Of a stretch of 64,000 nucleotides of DNA, positions 9,480-18,124 are shown in pieces (the first letter of the stretch is position 1; each line of letters starts with the position of its first letter). The position numbers were made by a program, and so were the translations under genes. Source of the stretch: Shewanella pneumatophori (GTDB lineage Bacteria; Pseudomonadota; Gammaproteobacteria; Enterobacterales; Shewanellaceae); the NCBI RefSeq assembly GCF_023283895.1, contig NZ_JAKILB010000017.1, forward strand, positions 25,126 through 89,125, written 5' to 3'. The notes under the pieces were generated by a model, which did not search any database, was not told the DNA's origin, and was given only the letters and a program-made list of their open reading frames with translations.

Positions 9480-9945
9480 ACTCTTTTTCTTTCCAGTCGC
9501 TAAAGTACAAATTTAAATGTTTAGATTTATACAAGTACAAACTGGCCCAGAATAAAAATAATGCATCTAAACCTATACTCCAGCTATAAACATAATAGGT
9601 GTGCAAAATCCGTTGGATGAGTAAACCACCATCAACGATCAAGAGTATTGCCAGTAGCCATTTCATGTACGGAAACACATGACGTACCCAGGCAGGTTTA
9701 CGTTTTCGCTCAGCAATTACCGCGGCATAAATAAAAAGTGCTCCAGCGCCTGCCGCTAAGGCCATTAAAAAGTCATTTTTGTGGGGATAAAATAACGTCA
9801 CTAAACCAGCACGATCGCTAGCTTGTGTTAATGATGCCACAAACACACACCAACCACGGGCAATAAACACTAGCAATAGATACAGCATAATTGGTGGTTT
9901 AACGTGGCCTTTATCATCGAGCCAAGTGATATTGCTAAAATTCAC
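9478..9945 (-). CDS. DUF2919 family inner-membrane protein
   Basis: A 155-residue hydrophobic protein with about four membrane segments (PIMLYLLLVFIARGWCVFVA; FLMALAAGAGALFIYAAVIA; WLLAILLIVDGGLLI; IGLDALFLFWASLYLY) and a charged C terminus ending DWKEKE. The spacing and N-terminal half fit the DUF2919/YfeZ family, whose function is unknown. Its stop overlaps the T-run of the plus-strand terminator at 9454-9479. Confidence 0.7.
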   Translation of the reverse strand: MNFSNITWLDDKGHVKPPIMLYLLLVFIARGWCVFVASLTQASDRAGLVTLFYPHKNDFLMALAAGAGALFIYAAVIAERKRKPAWVRHVFPYMKWLLAILLIVDGGLLIQRILHTYYVYSWSIGLDALFLFWASLYLYKSKHLNLYFSDWKEKE

Positions 9946-10084
9946 AAACCGTCCCTAATTGAAAGTTAATTGCTCAACAGCTAATGTAGCTAGCCTTAGT
10001 TATTTAAAGCCGTGTAGTTTTATATATTTTGCGCTTTTACAAGCTAAAACCTATTTACTCAGGTCATGTTAGATATGGTGCTTT

Positions 10085-10378
10085 TTAGGTACTTTTCAAG
10101 ATGTGGGACACACTAATCTCAGTTGATATCAAAATCTTTGCTATTCAACCTATTGCTGCAAACAAACCTAACCCGAAAATTATCAATTACCAGCGCAATA
10201 AGGCAGGCTTATCAAGAAATGCCAAACAACTGATCTCATCACCAACATTAGCTCAATGTAGCGCTAACACTGCCATCCCCATTAATCCACGATCCACTCA
10301 CTTAGTACTGGGATCATTTAATGGGTTAGTAATACCAATCAGGGCTAACAAAAAAGCTCCTAACCAAAGGCCTAGGAG
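10085..10378 (-). pseudogene. Decayed membrane-protein frame downstream of ligA
   Basis: On the minus strand one frame of 98 codons reads like a membrane protein (LLGLWLGAFLLALIGITNPL; VDRGLMGMAVLALH; LIIFGLGLFAAIG) but is broken by four in-frame stops. Three are TGA where Trp would fit and one is TAA where Gln would fit. No start codon precedes it; it begins inside the ligA terminator hairpin. I read it as the relict of an old gene. The opposite strand is open over the same stretch (10101-10421), but its composition looks antisense-derived. Confidence 0.3.
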
Positions 10379-10384
10379 CTTTTT
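10351..10384. terminator. ligA terminator
   Basis: A 12-bp stem pairs 10351-10362 (AAAAAGCTCCTA) with 10373-10384 (TAGGAGCTTTTT) around a 10-base loop. Its A-rich left arm gives a U-tract to minus-strand transcripts leaving ligA at 10413, and it could work both ways. Confidence 0.8.
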
Positions 10385-10412
10385 ACTGCAAGGTGTAAAA
10401 CTAAGAAGTGAG

Positions 10413-12419
10413 CTACGATAAAATAGCGATTAGCGCTTCTTCATCAATCACTTTAACCCCAAGCTCTTGGGCTTTCGCAAGCTTTGAACCTGCAGCTGCG
10501 CCTGCAACTAAACAGTCAGTATTTTTAGATACGCTACCAGCTACTTTTGCCCCTAGAGCCTGTAATTGACCTTTAGCATCATTACGATTAAGCTGTGTTA
10601 GCGTACCAGTTAACACCCAGGTTTGCCCTTTCAAAGACAGATCTTCTTCAGCAACCTCTTCAATGGCTGGCCAGTGAACACCTGCCTCAACAAGCTTATC
10701 AATCACCTCGAGATTATGTGGCTGGGCAAAAAAGTGCTCTAAATGCGCGGCAACAATCGTACCTACATCATCAACTTTGATAAATGCTTCTGCATTAGCT
10801 GCTTTAAGCGCTTCTAGTGTTTTGAAGTATGCCGCAAGGTTTGCCGCTGTCGCCTCGCCGACTTCACGAATACCTAACGCGTACAAGAAGCGCGAGAATG
10901 TTGTTTGTTTAGCAACCTCAATTGCTGCGACTAATTTCGTCGCCGACTTCATTCCCATACGCTCTAACATAGTCAAAGCTGATGCGGTTAACTTGAAGAG
11001 ATCTGCAGGGCTCGCAACGAGTTCTTTATCAATTAGCTGCTCAACAACTTTATCACCCATACCGTCGATATCTAATGCTTTGCGTGAAGCAAAATGTTTA
11101 ATCGCCTCTTTACGCTGCGCTTCGCAAAATAAACCGCCCGTGCAGCGTGCAACAGCTTCACCTTCAACTCGTTCAACTTCGCTTTCACAAACAGGACAAA
11201 GCGCTGGAAAAACGATATCTCTAACATCATCAGGGCGTTTTTCGGCAACCACTGCAACAATTTGAGGAATAACGTCACCTGCGCGGCGGATAATAATAGT
11301 ATCGCCAATCTTAACGCCAAGACGTGCGACTTCATCTGCGTTATGCAATGTGGCATTCGATACTGTCACACCGCCAACAAATACAGGCTTTAAGCGCGCA
11401 ACAGGTGTTACTGCGCCAGTGCGACCGACCTGAAAATCAACACCTTCAAGCAGTGTCATCTCTTCTTGTGCAGGAAACTTAAATGCAGTTGCCCAGCGCG
11501 GCGCTTTTGCCACAAAACCTAGGCTTAGCTGATGAGCGATTTGGTTTACTTTGATCACTACGCCGTCAATTTCAAAAGCTAAGCTGCTACGACGCTGTTG
11601 AATATCATTATAGTATTCAATTACCTCTGCAACCGAACTACATACTTTAACCTCTTGGCTGACCGGTACGCCCCATGAACGCAGCTGCTCAAGTTGGCCA
11701 TAATGACTGTCGGCAAGTGGCCACGATTCAGGTTCTACTACACCTAATGCATAGGCATAAAAACCTAATGCACGGCTAGCAGTGATCTTGCTATCTAGCT
11801 GACGCAAACTACCAGCGGCAGCATTACGCGGGTTTACAAATAGCTTTTCACCCTTAGCTCGGGCGCGCTCATTAAGGGCTTCAAACGCCTTATGAGGCAT
11901 AATCACTTCACCACGCACTTCAACCAGTGCAGGTAAGTTATCGCCACGTAGCGTTAACGGAATAGATTTAATCGTACGCACGTTTTCGGTGATGTCTTCA
12001 CCTGTTTGGCCATCACCGCGGGTTGCAGCACGCTCATATACGCCATTGCGATAAGTGATACTCACAGCTAGACCATCTAACTTTGGCTCACAGCAGTAAC
12101 TTAAATCTTTACCTGTTTTGTCAACAATGCGCTGATTAAACGCATTAAACTCTGCTTCATCAAATACATTATCCAAGCTCAGCATCGGCTTTAAGTGCTG
12201 AATTTGATCAAACTTAGCCAACGCTTCGCCACCCACTCTCTGAGTGGGTGAGTCAGGTAAACAAAATTGCGGATGCTCGGTCTCTAAGGCTTTAAGCTTA
12301 TGTAATAAGCGGTCGTACTCAGCATCAGGAATTGACGGGCTGTCGTCGACATAGTAGCGATAGTTATGTTGATTGAGTTCAGCGGTTAACTGAGCAATTT
12401 CGGTTTCAATAGCTTGCAT
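10413..12419 (-). CDS. ligA: NAD-dependent DNA ligase
   Basis: A 668-residue ligase, normal length for bacterial LigA, joining nicks during replication and repair using NAD+. In order: the Ia domain with YHYR-like contacts (HNYRYYVDDSP), the adenylated Lys K113 in CEPKLDGLAVS, OB fold, a four-Cys zinc finger (CPVCESEVE then CTGGLFC), helix-hairpin-helix repeats, and a C-terminal BRCT domain (LKGQTWVLTGTLTQLNRND onward). It follows zipA on the same strand, with a hairpin between them at 12441-12462. Confidence 0.97.
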   Translation of the reverse strand: MQAIETEIAQLTAELNQHNYRYYVDDSPSIPDAEYDRLLHKLKALETEHPQFCLPDSPTQRVGGEALAKFDQIQHLKPMLSLDNVFDEAEFNAFNQRIVDKTGKDLSYCCEPKLDGLAVSITYRNGVYERAATRGDGQTGEDITENVRTIKSIPLTLRGDNLPALVEVRGEVIMPHKAFEALNERARAKGEKLFVNPRNAAAGSLRQLDSKITASRALGFYAYALGVVEPESWPLADSHYGQLEQLRSWGVPVSQEVKVCSSVAEVIEYYNDIQQRRSSLAFEIDGVVIKVNQIAHQLSLGFVAKAPRWATAFKFPAQEEMTLLEGVDFQVGRTGAVTPVARLKPVFVGGVTVSNATLHNADEVARLGVKIGDTIIIRRAGDVIPQIVAVVAEKRPDDVRDIVFPALCPVCESEVERVEGEAVARCTGGLFCEAQRKEAIKHFASRKALDIDGMGDKVVEQLIDKELVASPADLFKLTASALTMLERMGMKSATKLVAAIEVAKQTTFSRFLYALGIREVGEATAANLAAYFKTLEALKAANAEAFIKVDDVGTIVAAHLEHFFAQPHNLEVIDKLVEAGVHWPAIEEVAEEDLSLKGQTWVLTGTLTQLNRNDAKGQLQALGAKVAGSVSKNTDCLVAGAAAGSKLAKAQELGVKVIDEEALIAILS

Positions 12420-12440
12420 CTTATATGTCCAAATAATAAC

Positions 12441-12462
12441 AAAGGCCGCTGCTGCGGCCTTT
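12441..12462. terminator. Hairpin between zipA and ligA
   Basis: AAAGGCCGC (12441-12449) pairs perfectly with GCGGCCTTT (12454-12462), loop TGCT. It lies in the 97-base gap between the zipA stop and the ligA start, so ligA may need its own promoter or read-through. Confidence 0.65.
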
Positions 12463-12516
12463 CAATTTTCTACGCTTACAGCCTAACAATAGACACTGTC
12501 GTGCAATCATCTACAC

Positions 12517-13488
12517 TTATGCTAGCGCTCTGATCCGTTGAATATAATTCTGCTTAGTGCTTTCTAACCATGTATCACGGCCGCCATCAAGCACTTCACC
12601 ACCGAGGTCATCAGCAATTTGATGCGCAGAATTAAGCATGATTGAAAAGTTCATTAGCGCATCGCCATAGCAAGGTAGAGTCATAAATAACACCACGCCT
12701 TGAGTGGTAAATTGCTCCATATTGTCAGGGTCAAACACACCTGGCTTAACCATATTGGCCATAGAGAATAATACTTTACCTGTTCCAGCATTATCTTCAT
12801 GGCGATGGAAAATATTCATATCGCCATATTTAAAGTTAAGCGTTAATAAGCAAGGTAGTAATTCTGCACCGTGGAGTTCTTCACCATCTTTGGCGACAAC
12901 ATGTAACACTAAAACGTCTTGAGGCTCACCGAGCTCTTGTGTAGGTGCAGCTTCTTGCGGAGCCGCAACAGCTTGTGCGTTTTCGCTGTAAGCTTGATTA
13001 TGAGCCTGGATTTGAGCTTCGTTAGCTTGTTGAACAGGCGCTGTAACCGTTTGCTCCGAAGTCATCTCTTCTGTTGCGAATAATGACTCTTGCACAGGTG
13101 CTTGCTCTGCAAACTCAGGATTTTCGGTCGACAATGATGGCTCGACTCGAGTTTTAGTCACTTTTTCTTGAGGAGTTTGAGTTAACTCAAATGCATTTTC
13201 TTTTATGGCTGGTTCTGAAGTTGCAGAGAACTTTGCTACGCCATCGTTTACAGTCGCTACAGAGTCGTTATTAGTGGCATCGTCTGCAGCAACCTTAACC
13301 ACTCTTACTTCACCAATTCCGTCGTTATCAAAACCATCTGCATCACGACGCTCACGATTGATGTCGGTCATAGGGCTTTGTTTATAACCCTTTGGTTGTT
13401 GTTTTCTTATCGACCAAAAACCATGCACAAGTACGGCGATAATGGCTATCGCACCTAAAAATAGCAATACCAGTTGCAAATTTTCCAT
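12517..13488 (-). CDS. zipA: Cell-division protein ZipA
   Basis: A 323-residue inner-membrane protein that tethers FtsZ to the membrane at the division site. It has a single N-terminal membrane segment (LQLVLLFLGAIAIIAVLVHG), a long Gln/Ala/Glu-rich flexible linker (about 40-185), and a C-terminal FtsZ-binding domain starting near DVLVLHVVAKDGEELHGAEL and containing FSMANMVKPGVFD. It lies 23 bases after smc on the same strand, the arrangement known from related genomes, and precedes ligA. Confidence 0.95.
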   Translation of the reverse strand: MENLQLVLLFLGAIAIIAVLVHGFWSIRKQQPKGYKQSPMTDINRERRDADGFDNDGIGEVRVVKVAADDATNNDSVATVNDGVAKFSATSEPAIKENAFELTQTPQEKVTKTRVEPSLSTENPEFAEQAPVQESLFATEEMTSEQTVTAPVQQANEAQIQAHNQAYSENAQAVAAPQEAAPTQELGEPQDVLVLHVVAKDGEELHGAELLPCLLTLNFKYGDMNIFHRHEDNAGTGKVLFSMANMVKPGVFDPDNMEQFTTQGVVLFMTLPCYGDALMNFSIMLNSAHQIADDLGGEVLDGGRDTWLESTKQNYIQRIRALA

Positions 13489-13511
13489 TGGTTACCCTGT
13501 ATCTCTTATGT

Positions 13512-16500
13512 TTATCCGGCGTCAGCTAGCGCCACCGCTTCATCAATATCAACAGCCACAATGCGTGAAACGCCGGGCTCATGCATAGTCACACCGATAA
13601 GTTGATCGGCCAATTCCATGGTGATCTTGTTGTGACTAATATATATAAATTGCACACTTTGCGACATCTCTTTTACCAAACGACAAAAACGTTCGACATT
13701 GGCATCATCTAAAGGTGCATCAACTTCATCCAACATACAAAATGGCGCTGGATTCAGTCTAAAAATAGCGAATACTAATGATAAAGCTGTTAGCGCTTTT
13801 TCTCCACCAGAAAGAAGGTGAATTGTACTATTCTTCTTACCCGGCGGCCTTGCCATAATAGTAACGCCTGTTTCCAACAAGTCATCATCTGTTAAGGCTA
13901 AATAAGCACTACCACCACCAAAGACCTTTGGAAATAACAAACCTAAATCGGCGTTAACTTTATCAAAGGTTTCTTTAAAGCGACTTTTGGTTTCTTTATC
14001 AATTTTTCGTATCGCTTCTTCAAGGCTACTAAGTGCAGCATTAAGATCGTCGTCTTGACTGTCTAAATAGCTCTTGCGTTGATTTTGTTGTTCGAACTCT
14101 TCAATAGCCGCTAAGTTAATTGCTCCTAAATGAGCAATTTGTGCACGTAGTCGCTCTAGCTCTTTTTGACGCCATAGCGTGGTCTTATTATCATCTAATG
14201 TCGATAATATTTGTGCAACGTCAACACTTTGCTCATCTAATATGCGTTGTTGGCTATCAATTTGTCCTTTTAAACCTTCACGACGTAACTTTAACGTGCT
14301 TGACGCTTGAGTCAAGTTTTCTAACTTCGCAAGCTGTTGTTTTTTATTCGTTCCTGCACTATCGCACAGTTCCTGAATCTTCGCTTGTTCTAGGCGGAGC
14401 TGTGCCAAGGCCTCTTGCTTAACTTTTTGCGCCTGAAGGGCTTGCTCAAGTTGTACAGTAAGTGGCTGAGAATCACCTTCTTGTTGCTGGTCTTCTTTAT
14501 TTTGTAGCGATAACAGCTGTGCTTGAGTTTGTTCAAATTCAACCAAGCGCTGCTGATGTTGACTCAGTTGCTGCTCAATCAACATTAGTTGAGTTTGTAG
14601 CTGATGTTCATTGACCGAAAGCTGGCTCAATTTAGCATCTAATTGCTGACGCTGAGGCCTCAAAATGGCTAACTGTTCAACCGCTTTCGATTTCTGCGTT
14701 TGAACCGCACTCTTTTGTGTAGCGGATTGCTGTAGCGCCACTTTCAGCTGCTCATGCAGTTCCTTGCCTTGCTCAGCATTTAACAATAACTGTTGCTGCT
14801 CCTGCTTTGCTTCCTGTAACTCAGTTTGAGTTTGTCTCAGTCTTGAGGATATATCCTTAATAGATTGCTGCTGTGAGCGTAACTGTGAGCTAACTGTCGC
14901 GAGTTCAATCTGTTTAGTTTGAATTAACTGCTGTTTTTGCGCGATTTGTTCAGTTAACGGCGCTAAATTTCGTTTTACATCAGCGACTGCATTGTCTAGT
15001 TCAGCTAACTTAACTTGGTTAGCTTCAATGTTTGCCTGAAGTGTAATTTGTTCGTTTTTCAGCTCAACGGTTGAGCCCGCAGCTTGAGTTTTCTCAATAA
15101 TGAAGTCATTACCAACAAGGTAGCCGTCCGCTGTCGCAATAAGCTCATCCTGTTTTAACGTGCTGCGCTGTAACAAAGCGTCATTCAAGCTGGCTGACCA
15201 GGTCACATTATTTAGCCAAGGCGCCAAATTTACCGGTGCGCGAATAATGCCATTATCTGTAGTGCCGACCGTAAAGCCGTATCGAGTAGCAATCTCATCA
15301 GCATTTAGTTGTTCAGCGCCAAGCACCTGCGTATTCAACACCCCTGATAATAAGATATCCACTGCAGCTTCCCAGCCCGGAGACACCTCAAGTACCTGCC
15401 ACAATGCTTGCTCACTACCAGGTCTATCAACCGGTAATAATTGGCTTACAACCGCAAGTCGACCTTTTTCATCAGCAAGCTGCACTTTTAGTTTATCTTG
15501 CTCAATGAGCAAAGACTGCTGCTGTTGCTCTGCAGTTGTTAGCTTAAACTTAAGCTCGTCAACAATTTCAAGTTCCTGCTCAACAGCTTGAGTCAACTCA
15601 TTGACTTGTTGACTTATATCTTGCGATTGGAACTGTTGCAGCTCAGATGCTGTGGCGTCAACTTGCAATTCTAAACGAGTCACAAGTTTGAGTTTATTCT
15701 CAATGCCCGTTTGATAATGGATTAACTGAGTTCGATTCATCTCAAACTTCAAATTCGCTTGAGTATAAATATCATTTAAGCCATTGAGCTTCTCTGTCAA
15801 GGAGTCGAGTAACTCAGTGGCAGAGTGCACATCAATATCAAAGTCGGCTAACTGCTTACGCAGCAAATTAGCCTCAGGTGAGGCCTGAGTTTGCTTTTCA
15901 ATCAGTAAAGCTTGCTTTGCTTCATCTTCAACTAGGCGGCCACGATAAGCAGTTAACTGTGCTGCGACTTCTTGTAATCGCTCAGTTAAGCTTTCATTTT
16001 GCAACTGTCGATGCTTCAAGGATTGTTCAAGCTTAGCAATGTGGGTTTTAGTGAGATAAAAATCTTCGACTTGATGTGCTTCTTGCGCATCAAGCTCACT
16101 TAGCTTTAGTGTAAGTTCAGTTAAACTCAGCTCAAGTGTTTGGTTTTCAGCAACAAATTTTGCTTGTTGTAGCTCTAGCTTTGCTAGCTCAGCATCAATT
16201 TTAGCAATTTGTAACGTTAATTCATGGTAGCGTGATACAGATAACTCGGCGTCACACTTACGCTCTGCTTGCTTAAGCTCGCGGTACTTTTTAGCAGTTT
16301 TCGCTTGCTCTGCTAATTTTTCTAACTGTTTAGCTAATTCAGAGCGAATGTCGCCTAAACGAGCTAAGTTTTCACGGGTATGACGAATACGATTTTCGGT
16401 TTCGCGGCGGCGCTCTTTGTAACGCGAGATCCCCGCAGCCTCTTCAATAAATACCCTAAGCTCTTGTGGCTTAGATTCAATCAGTCGTGAAATAGTGCCC

Positions 16501-16937
16501 TGCTCAATAATGGCATAGCTACGCGGACCTAACCCAGTGCCCATAAAAAGGTCGGTAATGTCTTTACGACGGCATTTTTGATTATTAAGAAAATAGTTAG
16601 AGTCACCATCACGGCTCACTTGTCGCTTGACAGCAATTTCTTGATAACTTGAATACTGACCAAGCAAGCGGCCATCTTGATTATCAAAAATTAGCTCCAC
16701 ACTGGCCACCGAAACTGGTCGACGCGCAGTTGAGCCATTAAAGATGACGTCTGTCATCGAGTCGCCACGTAAGTGTTTAGCCGAGCTCTCCCCTAACACC
16801 CAGCGTACAGCATCAATCACATTGGATTTGCCGCAGCCGTTTGGACCAATAATGGCACTTAATGGGTTAGGAAAAGGTATTTTAGTTGGATCGACAAATG
16901 ACTTGAATCCGGCAAGTTTAATCTGTTTGAGTCTCAT
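13512..16937 (-). CDS. smc: Chromosome segregation ATPase SMC
   Basis: An 1141-residue SMC protein. Walker A (GPNGCGKSN, residues 31-39) and the N-terminal ATPase half are followed by two long Gln/Leu/Lys-rich coiled coils around a hinge (about 500-650). The C-terminal half has the signature LLSGGEKALTALS (about 1041) and Walker B FCMLDEVDAPLDD (about 1067). It organises and segregates the nucleoid with ScpA/ScpB, which are not in view. Having standard SMC rather than MukB argues against Enterobacterales and Vibrionales. It is divergent from cysZ. Confidence 0.97.
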   Translation of the reverse strand: MRLKQIKLAGFKSFVDPTKIPFPNPLSAIIGPNGCGKSNVIDAVRWVLGESSAKHLRGDSMTDVIFNGSTARRPVSVASVELIFDNQDGRLLGQYSSYQEIAVKRQVSRDGDSNYFLNNQKCRRKDITDLFMGTGLGPRSYAIIEQGTISRLIESKPQELRVFIEEAAGISRYKERRRETENRIRHTRENLARLGDIRSELAKQLEKLAEQAKTAKKYRELKQAERKCDAELSVSRYHELTLQIAKIDAELAKLELQQAKFVAENQTLELSLTELTLKLSELDAQEAHQVEDFYLTKTHIAKLEQSLKHRQLQNESLTERLQEVAAQLTAYRGRLVEDEAKQALLIEKQTQASPEANLLRKQLADFDIDVHSATELLDSLTEKLNGLNDIYTQANLKFEMNRTQLIHYQTGIENKLKLVTRLELQVDATASELQQFQSQDISQQVNELTQAVEQELEIVDELKFKLTTAEQQQQSLLIEQDKLKVQLADEKGRLAVVSQLLPVDRPGSEQALWQVLEVSPGWEAAVDILLSGVLNTQVLGAEQLNADEIATRYGFTVGTTDNGIIRAPVNLAPWLNNVTWSASLNDALLQRSTLKQDELIATADGYLVGNDFIIEKTQAAGSTVELKNEQITLQANIEANQVKLAELDNAVADVKRNLAPLTEQIAQKQQLIQTKQIELATVSSQLRSQQQSIKDISSRLRQTQTELQEAKQEQQQLLLNAEQGKELHEQLKVALQQSATQKSAVQTQKSKAVEQLAILRPQRQQLDAKLSQLSVNEHQLQTQLMLIEQQLSQHQQRLVEFEQTQAQLLSLQNKEDQQQEGDSQPLTVQLEQALQAQKVKQEALAQLRLEQAKIQELCDSAGTNKKQQLAKLENLTQASSTLKLRREGLKGQIDSQQRILDEQSVDVAQILSTLDDNKTTLWRQKELERLRAQIAHLGAINLAAIEEFEQQNQRKSYLDSQDDDLNAALSSLEEAIRKIDKETKSRFKETFDKVNADLGLLFPKVFGGGSAYLALTDDDLLETGVTIMARPPGKKNSTIHLLSGGEKALTALSLVFAIFRLNPAPFCMLDEVDAPLDDANVERFCRLVKEMSQSVQFIYISHNKITMELADQLIGVTMHEPGVSRIVAVDIDEAVALADAG

Positions 16938-17167
16938 GGTGCCGTGTAGTCATTTCCTCGCTAGGCAGTAGCGATTAAGTTTGAGGGCTAACCTTTGCAT
17001 CAAGCAAACTATCGCTAGTCAGCGTGTGCGTGTTAATGGGCTAACTTTACCAAAGCTCACTGCATTTTGTAACGTTTTTATCGTTGATTAAGCGCTTTTA
17101 ACTTGTGATTAAATACCGACTGACTCACAATCGTACTAATACGCATTTTTAACAACCTAGTATTTCT

Positions 17168-17941
17168 ATGAATAAAACCAATCAAGTACAAAAAAAAAGC
17201 GGTGTTAATTATTTTCTAGATGGCTTCAGTCTCATCAAAACCAAGGGCCTGAGGAAATTCGTTTTTATTCCATTATCAATCAACTTACTACTGTTTGGTG
17301 GCCTCATCTATTTTGCTATTGGTCAATTAGAAAGCGTATTTGCTTGGCTATCAGGACAACTGCCAGAATACTTAAGTTGGCTTAACTTTATTTTATGGCC
17401 GTTGGCTATTTTAACTTTGCTGGTTGTGATGTCGTTTATTTTCAGCTCAGTGATGAACTGGATAGCCGCCCCATTTAACGGATTACTTGCTGAAAAAGTC
17501 GAGCAACAGCTTACCGGTAAACCACTTAATACCGGTGGTAACATCAATTTGATTAAGGATTTACCGCGAATTTTAGGCCGAGAATGGATAAAGCTGAAAT
17601 ACTACCTGCCACGCGCAATTGTATTTTTGCTGCTGTTTTTAGTGCCTTTTATTGGCCAAACCATAGCGCCGGTTTTATGGTTTTTATTTAGTGCGTGGAT
17701 GATGGCAATTCAGTACTGCGACTATCCATTTGATAACCACAAAGTTCCGTTTAACGATATGAAATTCGCACTAAACCAAACTAAAGGCTCCAGCTTTAGC
17801 TTTGGTGCTGCTGTTACCCTGTTTTCAATGATCCCAATTGTAAACTTTGTGGTTATGCCTGTGGCGATTTGCGGCGCGACTGCCATGTGGGTCGACAAGT
17901 ACCGTAGCGCGTATAAAAACAATGCCATCGCACCGGATTAG
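17168..17941 (+). CDS. cysZ: Sulfate transporter CysZ
   Basis: A 257-residue inner-membrane protein with four main hydrophobic stretches (FIPLSINLLLFGGLIYFAIG; LNFILWPLAILTLLVVMSFI; AIVFLLLFLVPFIG; MIPIVNFVVMPVAICGATAM). The motifs FNGLLAEKVE, YCDYPFDNHK and the start SGVNYFLDGFSLIKTKGLRK match the CysZ/EI24 family, which takes up sulfate for cysteine synthesis. cysK lies 4.5 kb downstream, so two sulfur-assimilation steps share the neighbourhood. It is divergent from smc and has its own terminator. Confidence 0.93.
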   Translation: MNKTNQVQKKSGVNYFLDGFSLIKTKGLRKFVFIPLSINLLLFGGLIYFAIGQLESVFAWLSGQLPEYLSWLNFILWPLAILTLLVVMSFIFSSVMNWIAAPFNGLLAEKVEQQLTGKPLNTGGNINLIKDLPRILGREWIKLKYYLPRAIVFLLLFLVPFIGQTIAPVLWFLFSAWMMAIQYCDYPFDNHKVPFNDMKFALNQTKGSSFSFGAAVTLFSMIPIVNFVVMPVAICGATAMWVDKYRSAYKNNAIAPD

Positions 17942-17962
17942 TACCTAGCAATAGCTACCATT

Positions 17963-17988
17963 AAAGCCATGTTCCCATGGCTTTTTTT
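17963..17988 (+). terminator. cysZ terminator
   Basis: AAAGCCATG (17963-17971) pairs with CATGGCTTT (17976-17984), loop TTCC, followed by a T-run to 17988; 22 bases after the cysZ stop. Confidence 0.88.
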
Positions 17989-18124
17989 ATGTTCGAATTA
18001 ATCGTTTTTACGATTAAGCAGGTTCACTCGACAAGTTTTGTAACAAATTCACCACAAGCTAAAGCTCTATCAAAGGACTAATTCTGGCACAATCTGCGCA
18101 ACATAAAATAAACATAGATAACAA

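Noticed and set aside
10101..10421. Open 106-codon plus-strand frame
   Set aside because: It has no ribosome site, ends inside the ligA terminator and ligA 3' end, and its Asn/Lys/Pro/Ser-rich composition is typical of the antisense of a membrane-protein gene.
15160..15591. 143-codon plus-strand frame inside smc
   Set aside because: Antisense shadow of the SMC coiled coil; no ribosome site or family.
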